This document shows, piece by piece, positions 17,724 to 25,720 of a DNA stretch of 64,000 bases. Made by a program: the position numbers and the translations under genes. The first letter of the stretch is position 1; each line of letters opens with the position of its first letter. Source of the DNA: an uncultured Pelagibacteraceae bacterium (GTDB lineage Bacteria; Pseudomonadota; Alphaproteobacteria; Pelagibacterales; Pelagibacteraceae); assembly GCA_902596675.1 (NCBI GenBank), contig CACJUO010000006.1:1-64000 (forward strand), written 5' to 3'. The notes below the pieces were generated by a model that saw nothing but the letters and a program-made list of their open reading frames with translations, was not told the origin of the DNA and searched no databases.

Positions 17724-19121
17724 CTATAGATTTTTGGTGATGTCCTCTGTCATTTTTTTTGCATCTGCAAACAACATCAGAGTATTTTCTTGATAAAATA
17801 GATCATTATCGATACCAGCATAACCAGGTGATAAACTGCGTTTAACAAATAATACTGACTTACATTTTTCAACATCAAGAACTGGCATACCATAAATAGG
17901 ACTCTCTGGGTCTGTTTTCGCAACTGGATTGGTTACATCATTGGCACCAATAACAAAAGCTACATCTGCATTTGCAAAATCATTATTGATTTCTTCAAGT
18001 TCGAATACCTCATCGTATGGTACATTTGCCTCTGCAAGTAAAACATTCATATGACCTGGCATTCTTCCAGCTACCGGATGAATCGCATAAGAAACTTTTA
18101 TGTCATTTTTTTTCAATGTATCAACCATTTCTCTTAAAGCATGTTGCGCTTGGGCTACAGCCATACCATATCCTGGTACAATAATTACTGAAGAAGCATT
18201 TTTCATTAAAAAAGCAGCATCATCTGCATTTCCACTTTTAACTGGTCTTTGTTCTTTATTTTGTGATGATGAGGATTGTTCTGTTGCACCAAATCCACCT
18301 AAAATAACATTAAAGAATGACCTATTCATACCTTTACACATAATGTAAGATAAAATTGCCCCAGATGATCCAACTAACGCTCCAGTAATTATTAGTGCAG
18401 TGTTTTCTAAAGTAAAGCCAATTCCTGCAGCGGCCCATCCTGAATATGAATTTAACATTGAAATTACAACTGGCATGTCTGCACCACCAATTGGAATTAT
18501 TAATAAAAAACCAATTAAAAATGATACTGCTAACAGTATCCAAAATAAATTAGAAGATTGTGTAGAGCAAAGTAAATAAATTAATATAATTATAGAAATT
18601 AAAATTAAACCATTTAAAAGGTGTTGACCCTTGAAAGTTATGGGCGATCCAGACATTATCCCCTGAAGTTTTAAAAAAGCTATAATTGAACCTGAAAAAG
18701 TTATTGCGCCAACTGCTGCACCAATTGACATCTCTATTAAGCTTCCAAGCTTAATTTTGCCAGGTGTTCCTAAATTGAATGCCTCGGGATTTAAGAAAGC
18801 AGCTATTGCAACAAAAACAGCTGCCAGACCAACCAAACTGTGAAAACCAGCAACTAATTCTGGCATTGCTGTCATTGGGATTTTGTAGGCAATGAACGCA
18901 CCAATCAAGCCTCCTACCAAAAGAAAAATTAAAACTACAACAAATCCAATAGAAAAATTACCAATAGATAAAAAAGTTACTGTTATTGCAATTATCATAC
19001 CGGCAACTCCAAACAAATTTCCTTGTCTAGATGTCTCAGGTGAAGAAAGTCCTCTTAAAGCAAGAATAAATAATACTCCTGAAATTAGATAAAATATTGC
19101 TGATAAATTTGCTGATATCAT
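17724..19121 (-). CDS. pntB: NAD(P) transhydrogenase subunit beta
   Basis: Inner-membrane subunit that couples proton entry to hydride transfer from NADH to NADP+. The N-terminal half has multiple membrane helices (about residues 3-280). The C-terminal NADP-binding domain (about 290-465) holds VIIVPGYGMAVAQAQHALREM, HPVAGRMPGHMNVLLAEA and VIGANDVTNPVA. 465 aa is standard. The start codon overlaps the pntA2 stop by one base and has a run of A instead of a Shine-Dalgarno. Confidence 0.97.
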   Translation of the reverse strand: MISANLSAIFYLISGVLFILALRGLSSPETSRQGNLFGVAGMIIAITVTFLSIGNFSIGFVVVLIFLLVGGLIGAFIAYKIPMTAMPELVAGFHSLVGLAAVFVAIAAFLNPEAFNLGTPGKIKLGSLIEMSIGAAVGAITFSGSIIAFLKLQGIMSGSPITFKGQHLLNGLILISIIILIYLLCSTQSSNLFWILLAVSFLIGFLLIIPIGGADMPVVISMLNSYSGWAAAGIGFTLENTALIITGALVGSSGAILSYIMCKGMNRSFFNVILGGFGATEQSSSSQNKEQRPVKSGNADDAAFLMKNASSVIIVPGYGMAVAQAQHALREMVDTLKKNDIKVSYAIHPVAGRMPGHMNVLLAEANVPYDEVFELEEINNDFANADVAFVIGANDVTNPVAKTDPESPIYGMPVLDVEKCKSVLFVKRSLSPGYAGIDNDLFYQENTLMLFADAKKMTEDITKNL

Positions 19122-19429
19122 TATTTATTTTTTTTTTTTTTTTTATACATAGCAAGCATTCTCTGGGTTACTAAAAAACCCCCAAAAATATTTATTGCAG
19201 CTAATCCTATAGCTAAAAAACCAAATATGCTTGAAATGTTGAATATAGTATTTGAGTTTCCTGCCAACCCTGCAATTATGGCACCAACAATTATAACTGA
19301 TGAAATTGCATTAGTTACAGACATTAGAGGTGTGTGTAGTGATGGTGTAACACTCCAAACTACATAATATCCAACAAAAATTGAGAGAATAAAAATACTT
19401 AGCCTGAATATAAAAGGATCTATTTCCAT
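19121..19429 (-). CDS. pntA2: NAD(P) transhydrogenase subunit alpha, membrane part
   Basis: 102 aa with three membrane helices, equivalent to the C-terminal domain of one-piece PntA. PFIFRLSIFILSIFVGYYVVW and VTPSLHTPLMSVTNAISSVI are conserved. Splitting PntA into A1 and A2 is usual in alphaproteobacteria. The C-terminal tail is encoded by a run of 17 A (19128-19144), giving YKKKKKNK, a possible slippage site. Confidence 0.95.
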   Translation of the reverse strand: MEIDPFIFRLSIFILSIFVGYYVVWSVTPSLHTPLMSVTNAISSVIIVGAIIAGLAGNSNTIFNISSIFGFLAIGLAAINIFGGFLVTQRMLAMYKKKKKNK

Positions 19430-19431
19430 AA

Positions 19432-20523
19432 TTATTTTTTTATTAGTGTTTTCTCAATTATCTCATCTTCTAAATTAATTTTAATCTTCTTATTCTCTTT
19501 ATCATATAAATTTGAAATAAAATTAAATACATTTTTTGCATACAAATTTGATGCAGATATGGGTAATTTATTTAATATATTAGTTTCTCCCAATATTTTT
19601 ACACCGTTTTTATCTACAATTTCATCTACTAAAGTGGATGCTGTATTTCCTCCTTGAATTGCCGCTAAATCATAAATAACAGATCCCTTTTGTAAATTTT
19701 TAATCATTTCTTCTTTGATTATTATTGGCGCTTTTTTTCCAGGTATTAAGGCTGTACATATTACAATATCAATTTTTTTTAAAGTCTCAAATAACAAATC
19801 CTCTTGTTTTTTCTTAAATTCTTCAGAAGCCTCTTTGGCGTATCCACCCTCTGTTTCTAAATTTTCTGATCCTTCAACGGTTAAAAATTTACCACCTAAA
19901 CTCTCAACCTGTTCTTTTGATGCATTTCTTACATCAGTTGCAAAAACAATTGCACCCATTCTTTTAGCTGTAGCTATAGCCTGGAGACCTGCCACTCCTG
20001 CTCCAACTACTAAAACTTTTGCTGCAGGGACAGTACCAGCCGCAGTCATCATCATTGGTATTGCCTTTTCAAAATATGAAAATGCCTCTATGACCGCCTT
20101 ATAACCAGCCAAATTTGCTTGGGATGAAAGAATATCCATAGATTGAGCCCTTGTTATTCTAGGAAGTAATTCCAAAGAAAAAAGGTTAACATTTTTTTTT
20201 AAAAAATTTTCTATGGATTTTTTATTATTATAAGGATTTAAAACTCCTATCAAATTTTGACCTGCCCCAATTGAATTTATCTTTTCATCACTTATCAAAC
20301 CAATTTGAACAATTATGTCTGCACCATTTAATACTTCATTATCATTATTAGATATCTTGACACCTAGATCTTTATAATCTTGATCTGCAAATCCTAAGTG
20401 TGCTCCATAATTTTGAGATAAGAATATCTCAAAACCAAGATCAACATATTTTTTGACAATCTCAGGGGTAATAGCAATTCTTTTTTCAATTTTATGGTTT
20501 TCAAGAATTGATGCGATTTTCAT
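19432..20523 (-). CDS. pntA1: NAD(P) transhydrogenase subunit alpha, NAD-binding part
   Basis: 363 aa soluble subunit related to alanine dehydrogenase. E-N-H-K-I-E-K-R-I-A-I-T-P at the N-terminus, LLPRITRAQSMDILSSQANL, the Rossmann signature VVGAGVAGLQAIATAKRMGA and IPGKKAPIII are present. First gene of pntA1-A2-B-tal. The 106 bases upstream, up to rpmJ, hold no feature I can name. Confidence 0.96.
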   Translation of the reverse strand: MKIASILENHKIEKRIAITPEIVKKYVDLGFEIFLSQNYGAHLGFADQDYKDLGVKISNNDNEVLNGADIIVQIGLISDEKINSIGAGQNLIGVLNPYNNKKSIENFLKKNVNLFSLELLPRITRAQSMDILSSQANLAGYKAVIEAFSYFEKAIPMMMTAAGTVPAAKVLVVGAGVAGLQAIATAKRMGAIVFATDVRNASKEQVESLGGKFLTVEGSENLETEGGYAKEASEEFKKKQEDLLFETLKKIDIVICTALIPGKKAPIIIKEEMIKNLQKGSVIYDLAAIQGGNTASTLVDEIVDKNGVKILGETNILNKLPISASNLYAKNVFNFISNLYDKENKKIKINLEDEIIEKTLIKK

Positions 20524-20629
20524 ATTAATAATTTTATCTAAAAAGTTAAATATAGGTAGAGCGTAACAAAAATATTAAAATCATATAGTTTTTTTTTGAA
20601 ATTTTCATGGTTGAATTTCTCCATAAAAA

Positions 20630-20755
20630 TTATTTTTGTCTAGCTTTAAATTTAGGGTTCACTTTATTGATGATATAAACTCTACCTCTTCTTCTTACCA
20701 ATTTTGAATTTAAATCTCTTTTTTTAATTGATTTTAATGAGCTTTTAATTTTCAT
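20630..20755 (-). CDS. rpmJ: 50S ribosomal protein L36
   Basis: 41 aa, read by hand: [20 protein letters not shown], then [21 protein letters not shown]. The basic composition and the [19 protein letters not shown] pattern identify the Cys-lacking L36 form of alphaproteobacteria. Its ATG lies only 11 bases beyond the 5S 3' end and no Shine-Dalgarno is visible. It is most simply co-transcribed with 5S, so 5S maturation would leave a very short leader. Confidence 0.92.
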   Translation of the reverse strand: MKIKSSLKSIKKRDLNSKLVRRRGRVYIINKVNPKFKARQK

Positions 20756-20766
20756 AACTAATTTTA

Positions 20767-20882
20767 TGCCGGCAACGACTTACTCTCCCGTGCCTTAAGA
20801 CAAAGTACCATCAGCGCTGAAGGGCTTGACTTCCGAGTTCGGAATGGGATCGGGTATAACACCTTCGCAATAATCACCGGCA
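20767..20882 (-). rRNA. rrf: 5S ribosomal RNA
   Basis: 116 nt with conserved 5S core: CCGATCCCATTCCGAACTCG, then GAAGTCAAGC, and the 3' part GGGAGAGTAAG. The ends pair as UGCCGG/CCGGCA, which sets the limits. Neither 16S nor 23S lies within the 43 kb on the island side, so 5S is detached from the other rRNA genes and marks the core-island border. Confidence 0.96.
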
Positions 20883-20888
20883 AAAGGT

Positions 20889-20916
20889 TTTATACATAAA
20901 TAAATTTTATTGTAAA
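20889..20916 (-). promoter_or_regulatory. Predicted promoter of the stand-alone 5S rRNA gene
   Basis: On the minus strand TTTACA (20916-20911), a 16-base spacer and TATAAA (20894-20889) precede the 5S 5' end by seven bases, so transcription would begin at the mature end. This supports 5S and rpmJ as a separate transcription unit. It fills the 41-base gap to the first island gene. Confidence 0.65.
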
Positions 20917-20923
20917 CAATGAA

Positions 20924-21817
20924 TTATTGCAATTTTTGACTATTTTTTAAGAAATTAGCAATATAGGTCTTCAAATCTGTTTTCCCAAATTTTTTAAAAA
21001 CTTTATTTGATAAATTCATACTCGTAAGGGCAGATGCAAATCTCTCACCTTTTCTAGCTGGCAAATATCTAATTCTTGATTTAAACATTTTTGCAACTTG
21101 CAAAATTGTATAACTCTTTTTATTTGAAATACTATAATGACGGCACTTATCATTTTTCCATGCAGTATAACAGACTTTTATTGTATCTTTAATGTGGGTA
21201 AATCTCCTCGATTGTGTGCCAGGTCTAACAACAGTTAAAGGTAATCTATTTTTATATTGATCTTGAAATATACCTATTACTGTAGCCATATCACCCTTGC
21301 TAATTTGCCTATCACCGTAAACGTTATAAAAATAAATTATTTCAAATTTAAAGTTAAACCATTTTTTTAGATTTTGTAACATTTCTATATTTTTGGATTT
21401 TGTAAATGCATAGGGTGATAAGTTTTTATCTTTTCCTTTATTTCCTATGCTAGCAGATGTAGCTGAATAGATTAATTTAATATTATTATATAAACAAAAA
21501 TTAAAAACTTCATGAGTACCTATGGTATTTGAATTTATACATTCATTCATCTTAAAGAAACTTTGGTAGATCCTTGAAAATTCTCCAAAATGAAAGAGAC
21601 ATATTATATTTTTTTTATATTTTTTTAAGATTATTGAAATATTTTTTGTTTGTGACTTTATGTATTTTACTCTTTTATTTTTAATATGATTTTCTTTTTT
21701 TCCTGATGAATAGTTATCCACACTGATAATCTTATGTGTGGTTTTTTCAATTAGATATTCAATTAAATTTGCTCCAACAAAACCCGCCCCACCGGTTACT
21801 ACTATAATTTTTTTCAT
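20924..21817 (-). CDS. NAD-dependent nucleotide-sugar epimerase/dehydratase
   Basis: Extended SDR with the NAD-binding motif VVTGGAGFVGANLIEYL, a GTHEVFNFC helix, catalytic-type YAFTK (Tyr-x-x-x-Lys) and the C-terminal sugar-binding part with RRFTHIKDTI. 297 aa is a little short for a UDP-glucose 4-epimerase. The substrate cannot be read from sequence. It is the first gene of the glycan island, 41 bases from the 5S gene. Confidence 0.8.
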   Translation of the reverse strand: MKKIIVVTGGAGFVGANLIEYLIEKTTHKIISVDNYSSGKKENHIKNKRVKYIKSQTKNISIILKKYKKNIICLFHFGEFSRIYQSFFKMNECINSNTIGTHEVFNFCLYNNIKLIYSATSASIGNKGKDKNLSPYAFTKSKNIEMLQNLKKWFNFKFEIIYFYNVYGDRQISKGDMATVIGIFQDQYKNRLPLTVVRPGTQSRRFTHIKDTIKVCYTAWKNDKCRHYSISNKKSYTILQVAKMFKSRIRYLPARKGERFASALTSMNLSNKVFKKFGKTDLKTYIANFLKNSQKLQ

Positions 21818-21832
21818 TAAATACCGACTAAT

Positions 21833-22696
21833 TTATAATAAATTTTTTAAGTAATTTTTAAGTTTTGTTTCTTTTATTTGTTTAATAACTTTATTAAATT
21901 CTTTTTTACTAATTAACTTTTTTTTATAAGCTATTTCCTCTAAACATCCTATTTGAGCGTTGGTCCTTTTTTCATATATAGATATTAAATTGGATGCAGT
22001 TAAAAAAGCCTCATGTGTTCCTGCATCTAACCAAGAAAATGATCTACCCAACTCAATTTCTTTGGCTTTCTTTTTTTTTATATAAATATTATTTAAATCT
22101 GTAATCTCTTTTTCCTTTCTATTAGATCTTTTTAATGTCTTTGCATATTTTATTGCTAAGTGATCATAAATATATAAGCCTGTAACAGCTAAATTATTTA
22201 ATGGCTTTTTTGGTTTTTCTACTATTTTTTTTAAATTATTTTTTTTGTCTTTATAAAGAATACCAAATCGTTTTGGATCATTAACTCTTGAAGTAAACAA
22301 TACACAACCATGCTTAAAATTTTGAATATTTTCTAGGATTTTTGAAAATTTTTCACCAAAAAAAATATTATCTCCTAATGCAAAAATAAATTTATCTTTT
22401 CCAATAAAATCTTCGGATAATACAATACCTTCAGGAATACCACCTGGCTTTTTTTGAAACTTATAAGAAATTTTTATACCTAAATGACTTCCGTCATTCA
22501 GAAGTTTTTTGAAACTTTCATAATCCTCTTTTTTTGTGATAATTAAAATATTTTTAACACCGGATAGCAATAAAACTGAAATTGGATAGAATATTAAAGG
22601 TTTGTTAAAAATTGGCAATAAATGCTTATTCACCACCTTTGTTGTAGGATACAGCCTAGTACCTAACCCTCCTGCCATAATAATTCCTTTAATCAT
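21833..22696 (-). CDS. rfbA: Glucose-1-phosphate thymidylyltransferase
   Basis: Makes dTDP-glucose from dTTP and glucose 1-phosphate. N-terminal GGLGTRLYPTTKVVNKHLLP, a metal-binding ALGDNIFFG, EKPKKP and WLDAGTHEAFL are RfbA hallmarks. 287 aa is normal. Its start overlaps the rfbB end by eight bases, so both are co-translated. rfbC and rfbD for dTDP-rhamnose are absent from the window. Confidence 0.94.
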   Translation of the reverse strand: MIKGIIMAGGLGTRLYPTTKVVNKHLLPIFNKPLIFYPISVLLLSGVKNILIITKKEDYESFKKLLNDGSHLGIKISYKFQKKPGGIPEGIVLSEDFIGKDKFIFALGDNIFFGEKFSKILENIQNFKHGCVLFTSRVNDPKRFGILYKDKKNNLKKIVEKPKKPLNNLAVTGLYIYDHLAIKYAKTLKRSNRKEKEITDLNNIYIKKKKAKEIELGRSFSWLDAGTHEAFLTASNLISIYEKRTNAQIGCLEEIAYKKKLISKKEFNKVIKQIKETKLKNYLKNLL

Positions 22697-23750
22697 TTTT
22701 TAATCCTATCCTTTTAATTTGATAACTTTTACTCAAAATTTTTTCCCACCATTGAGTGTTCTGCAAATACCATTTAATGGTTTTATATAATAATTTATCA
22801 AAATTTTTGGAAGGTTTCCAACCTACCTGCTTTTTAATTTTTGTATTATCTATGGCATAACGCGTATCATGAGCTGGTCTATCTTTTACAAATGATATTA
22901 GGTTTAAAAAGCTTTCATTATCCTTTTTTTTGTAATGCTTATCCAAATAGAAACATATTTTTTTTACAATATTAATATTTCTAATTTGATTGTTTGAACC
23001 AATATTATATGTTTCTCCAATTTTACCCTTCTCACTAATTTTTAGCAATGCTGAGATGTGATCTTCAACATAAATCCAATCTCTTATTTGAAGTCCACTT
23101 CCATATATTGGAAGTTTTTTTCCTTTAATAGCTGAAATTATCATATGTGGAATTAGTTTTTCTGGATGCTGATAAGATCCAAAGTTGTTTGAGCAATTAG
23201 TAATAATTGCGGGTATTCCATATGTTTTAAACCAACTATTGACTAAATGATCAGAAGATGCTTTTGAGGCGGAATAAGGTGAAGATGGTTCAAATTTACT
23301 AGTTTCTTTGAATAATTTTTTACTATTTTTTAAATCTCCATAAACTTCATCGGTTGAAATATGTATGAATTTTAAGAAATTATTTTTTTTTTGTTTTTTT
23401 TTTGAGAGATATAACCTGCATGCCTCTAAAATTGCATGTGTTCCAATAATATTGGATTTTATAAAAGGGAAATTATTATCAATAGATCTATCTACGTGAC
23501 TCTCTGCTGCCAAGTTGAATATTATATCTGGTTTAAATTTTTCAATACATCTATAAACTCTTTTATAATTTGATAAATCTATTTTTTTTAACTGACAATT
23601 TTTTCTTTTTAATTCTTTAGAAATATTTGTGATATTAGATGAATACGAAAGATTATCTAAAACACATATTTGGTTTTTTTTTTTTGACAATCTTCTTACT
23701 AGGCAACTACCAATAAAACCAGCTCCCCCAGTAATCAAATATTTTTTCAT
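22689..23750 (-). CDS. rfbB: dTDP-glucose 4,6-dehydratase
   Basis: Forms dTDP-4-keto-6-deoxyglucose. NAD site ITGGAGFIGSCLVRRL, AAESHVDRSID, the catalytic STDEVYGDL and YSASKASSDHLV, and NNFGSYQHPEKLIP are present. 353 aa is normal. With the fdtA/fdtB-like genes 15 kb away, the likely end product is a dTDP-3-amino-3,6-dideoxyhexose, not rhamnose. Confidence 0.95.
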   Translation of the reverse strand: MKKYLITGGAGFIGSCLVRRLSKKKNQICVLDNLSYSSNITNISKELKRKNCQLKKIDLSNYKRVYRCIEKFKPDIIFNLAAESHVDRSIDNNFPFIKSNIIGTHAILEACRLYLSKKKQKKNNFLKFIHISTDEVYGDLKNSKKLFKETSKFEPSSPYSASKASSDHLVNSWFKTYGIPAIITNCSNNFGSYQHPEKLIPHMIISAIKGKKLPIYGSGLQIRDWIYVEDHISALLKISEKGKIGETYNIGSNNQIRNINIVKKICFYLDKHYKKKDNESFLNLISFVKDRPAHDTRYAIDNTKIKKQVGWKPSKNFDKLLYKTIKWYLQNTQWWEKILSKSYQIKRIGLKND

Positions 23751-23774
23751 TTCAAGTTAAAAAGTTTCAAAAAA

Positions 23775-24767
23775 TTAATATGACTTAGTAAATCTTTGAG
23801 TATTTTCGCCACTTTTAATTTGATCATATATCCAGGCATATGTTTTAACTAAACCACTTTTCAAATCAGTAGAAGGTGACCATTTTAAATCTTTAATTAT
23901 TTTTTCATTATCACTTGATCTACCTCTTACTCCTTTAGGTTTATCTAAAAGATATTTTTTCTCAACCTTAAACTGGGCTATCTCCTCAATAATTTCTATC
24001 ATTTGATTTATTGAAACCTGCTCATCACTGCCAACATTGTAAGGTTCTGATAAATCAGAATTAAATATTTTTTGAGTCCCTTCTAGACAATCGGATATGT
24101 ACATGAAACTTCTAGTTTGATTACCATCTCCCCATACTTCAATTTCTTTTTGATTATTTATTTTTGATAATGCAATCTTTCTACATAATGCTGCAGGTGC
24201 TTTTTCTCTTCCACCATCATAAGTGCCTAATGGTCCATAGACATTATGATATCTAACTACTCTTGTAGCTAAACCAAAATCCTCACTGAAATGTCTGCAC
24301 ATTCTTTCACTGAATAGTTTTTCCCAACCATAACCATCTTCTGGTTCTGCTGGATAGGCATCTGTTTCCTTTAAACCAGGAACAAAAGTTTTTTGTTGTT
24401 TTTTTGCGTTATAAACGCATGCACTAGATGAAAAAAAATATTTTTGTACTTTATTTATTAGACAAGCTCTTAATAAATTTGTATTTATTAAAACTGATAG
24501 CATACATTCGGCTTTGTTATTTTCTATAAATCCCATTCCACCCATGTTGCATGCCATATTATATATGTAATCAACCTCAGCTGTAATTTTTAAACAATTC
24601 TCATATTCTTTTAAATCTAAAGAAAAATTTTTATTTTGTTCGAAAATTTGAAACCAATATTCAAGTGGCTTTATATCAGCACAGACAACCTCATGCCCTT
24701 GATCCATGAGACTTTTTACTAAGTGCCCTCCAATAAATCCACCTGCTCCACAAACTAAATATTTCAT
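23775..24767 (-). CDS. GDP-mannose 3,5-epimerase-like enzyme
   Basis: Extended SDR that closely follows the plant GDP-mannose 3,5-epimerase pattern, which converts GDP-D-mannose to GDP-L-galactose. NMACNMGGMGFIENNKAE, FSSSACVY, the ETDAYPAEPEDGYGWEK catalytic stretch, HNVYGPLGTYDGGREKAPA and GDGNQTRSFMYISDC are signatures of that family. 330 aa. The gene looks less AT-rich than its neighbours, possibly reflecting separate acquisition. GDP-mannose is also needed by gmd in this island. Confidence 0.85.
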   Translation of the reverse strand: MKYLVCGAGGFIGGHLVKSLMDQGHEVVCADIKPLEYWFQIFEQNKNFSLDLKEYENCLKITAEVDYIYNMACNMGGMGFIENNKAECMLSVLINTNLLRACLINKVQKYFFSSSACVYNAKKQQKTFVPGLKETDAYPAEPEDGYGWEKLFSERMCRHFSEDFGLATRVVRYHNVYGPLGTYDGGREKAPAALCRKIALSKINNQKEIEVWGDGNQTRSFMYISDCLEGTQKIFNSDLSEPYNVGSDEQVSINQMIEIIEEIAQFKVEKKYLLDKPKGVRGRSSDNEKIIKDLKWSPSTDLKSGLVKTYAWIYDQIKSGENTQRFTKSY

Positions 24768-24811
24768 AAGTCTAACTAATAGATAAAATATTATTTTTCA
24801 ATCTTAATATT

Positions 24812-25720
24812 TCAGTAATAACCAATAAACTTTGTGTAAAAGTTTACAGATTTAACTCCTTTTAAAGATAGATGCAATGAGTCAGCAAACATTTTACAAT
24901 CTTTATAGAATGTTTTAGGAAGATTTTTATTAATCTCTAAAAAGTTAATTTCTTTTAAATTTTCCTTCGCATAATTTTCTATCATTAAACCATAATTTTT
25001 CTTTTTGCTAAAAATTGGGGTTATAAAAAACTTTATTCTCTGATTTGGATTTTCCTTTAAAATTTTTTTAGCATTTAATATCATTTTATTTTGATTTTCA
25101 TTTTCAACAATCTTTAAAGCAAACGGACTCAACTTTCCTAAAGAACAAGTTTTTTCTGGCATTGTATAATTATTATACCATTTTTGATCCCTATTTTTAA
25201 ATATTGAATAATAAAAAGTTCTTAAAAAAATTTCATTTTTAACTTTAGTTACTGGAAAAAACTTTTCAAGAAAATATTGAGTTTTACAATTTTTTTCTAA
25301 AATTTTTTTATCAATAAAATTTTCTAGATGTGTAAAAATTGTAAACCTACATTCTATATTATCGTAAATGAGAGATGTTAACTCTATATATATTACTGGT
25401 TTATTTTTTGTTTTATTTTTTAATGCATCTAAAATGTTTAACAACTCATTATAATTAATAGAATTATATGAAAGATTAAATATACTATTATAATTCAATG
25501 TAAATTTATTGAATGAAACTGATCTAGAATTGCCTAAAACAAAAGCATTATAATTATTTAATTGTTTATTTGAAAAAATTTGCGAAAATCTAAATTCGGA
25601 TTTTTTAATGGTATAATTTATATACAAAGATATTATGTAAAAAATTATACATCCAAATATTATCCCATAAATAAATTTTATGGAATTAGAATTGAAAATA
25701 AATGAATTTTTTTTCATCAT
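24812..25720 (-). CDS. Membrane-anchored SGNH-like protein, partner of the adjacent MBOAT
   Basis: About 302 aa with one N-terminal membrane helix (KFIYGIIFGCIIFYIISLYI) and an extracytoplasmic domain. LGNSRS resembles the SGNH serine block and the C-terminal ADSLHLSLKG supplies a D-x-x-H. It overlaps the MBOAT gene, as in PatA/PatB or AlgI/AlgJ-like two-component O-acyltransferases, so it may complete acyl transfer to the glycan. I take the ATG at 25720; a TTG at 25729 would add three residues. Confidence 0.6.
   Translation of the reverse strand: MMKKNSFIFNSNSIKFIYGIIFGCIIFYIISLYINYTIKKSEFRFSQIFSNKQLNNYNAFVLGNSRSVSFNKFTLNYNSIFNLSYNSINYNELLNILDALKNKTKNKPVIYIELTSLIYDNIECRFTIFTHLENFIDKKILEKNCKTQYFLEKFFPVTKVKNEIFLRTFYYSIFKNRDQKWYNNYTMPEKTCSLGKLSPFALKIVENENQNKMILNAKKILKENPNQRIKFFITPIFSKKKNYGLMIENYAKENLKEINFLEINKNLPKTFYKDCKMFADSLHLSLKGVKSVNFYTKFIGYY

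Noticed and set aside
20524-20629. Possible 20-codon minus-strand frame between rpmJ and pntA1
   Set aside because: No ribosome binding site or homology; the stretch is AT-rich and shows nothing convincing.
21833-23750. dTDP-rhamnose pathway
   Set aside because: rfbA and rfbB are present, but rfbC and rfbD are not found in the window; the fdtA/fdtB-like pair gives a better destination.
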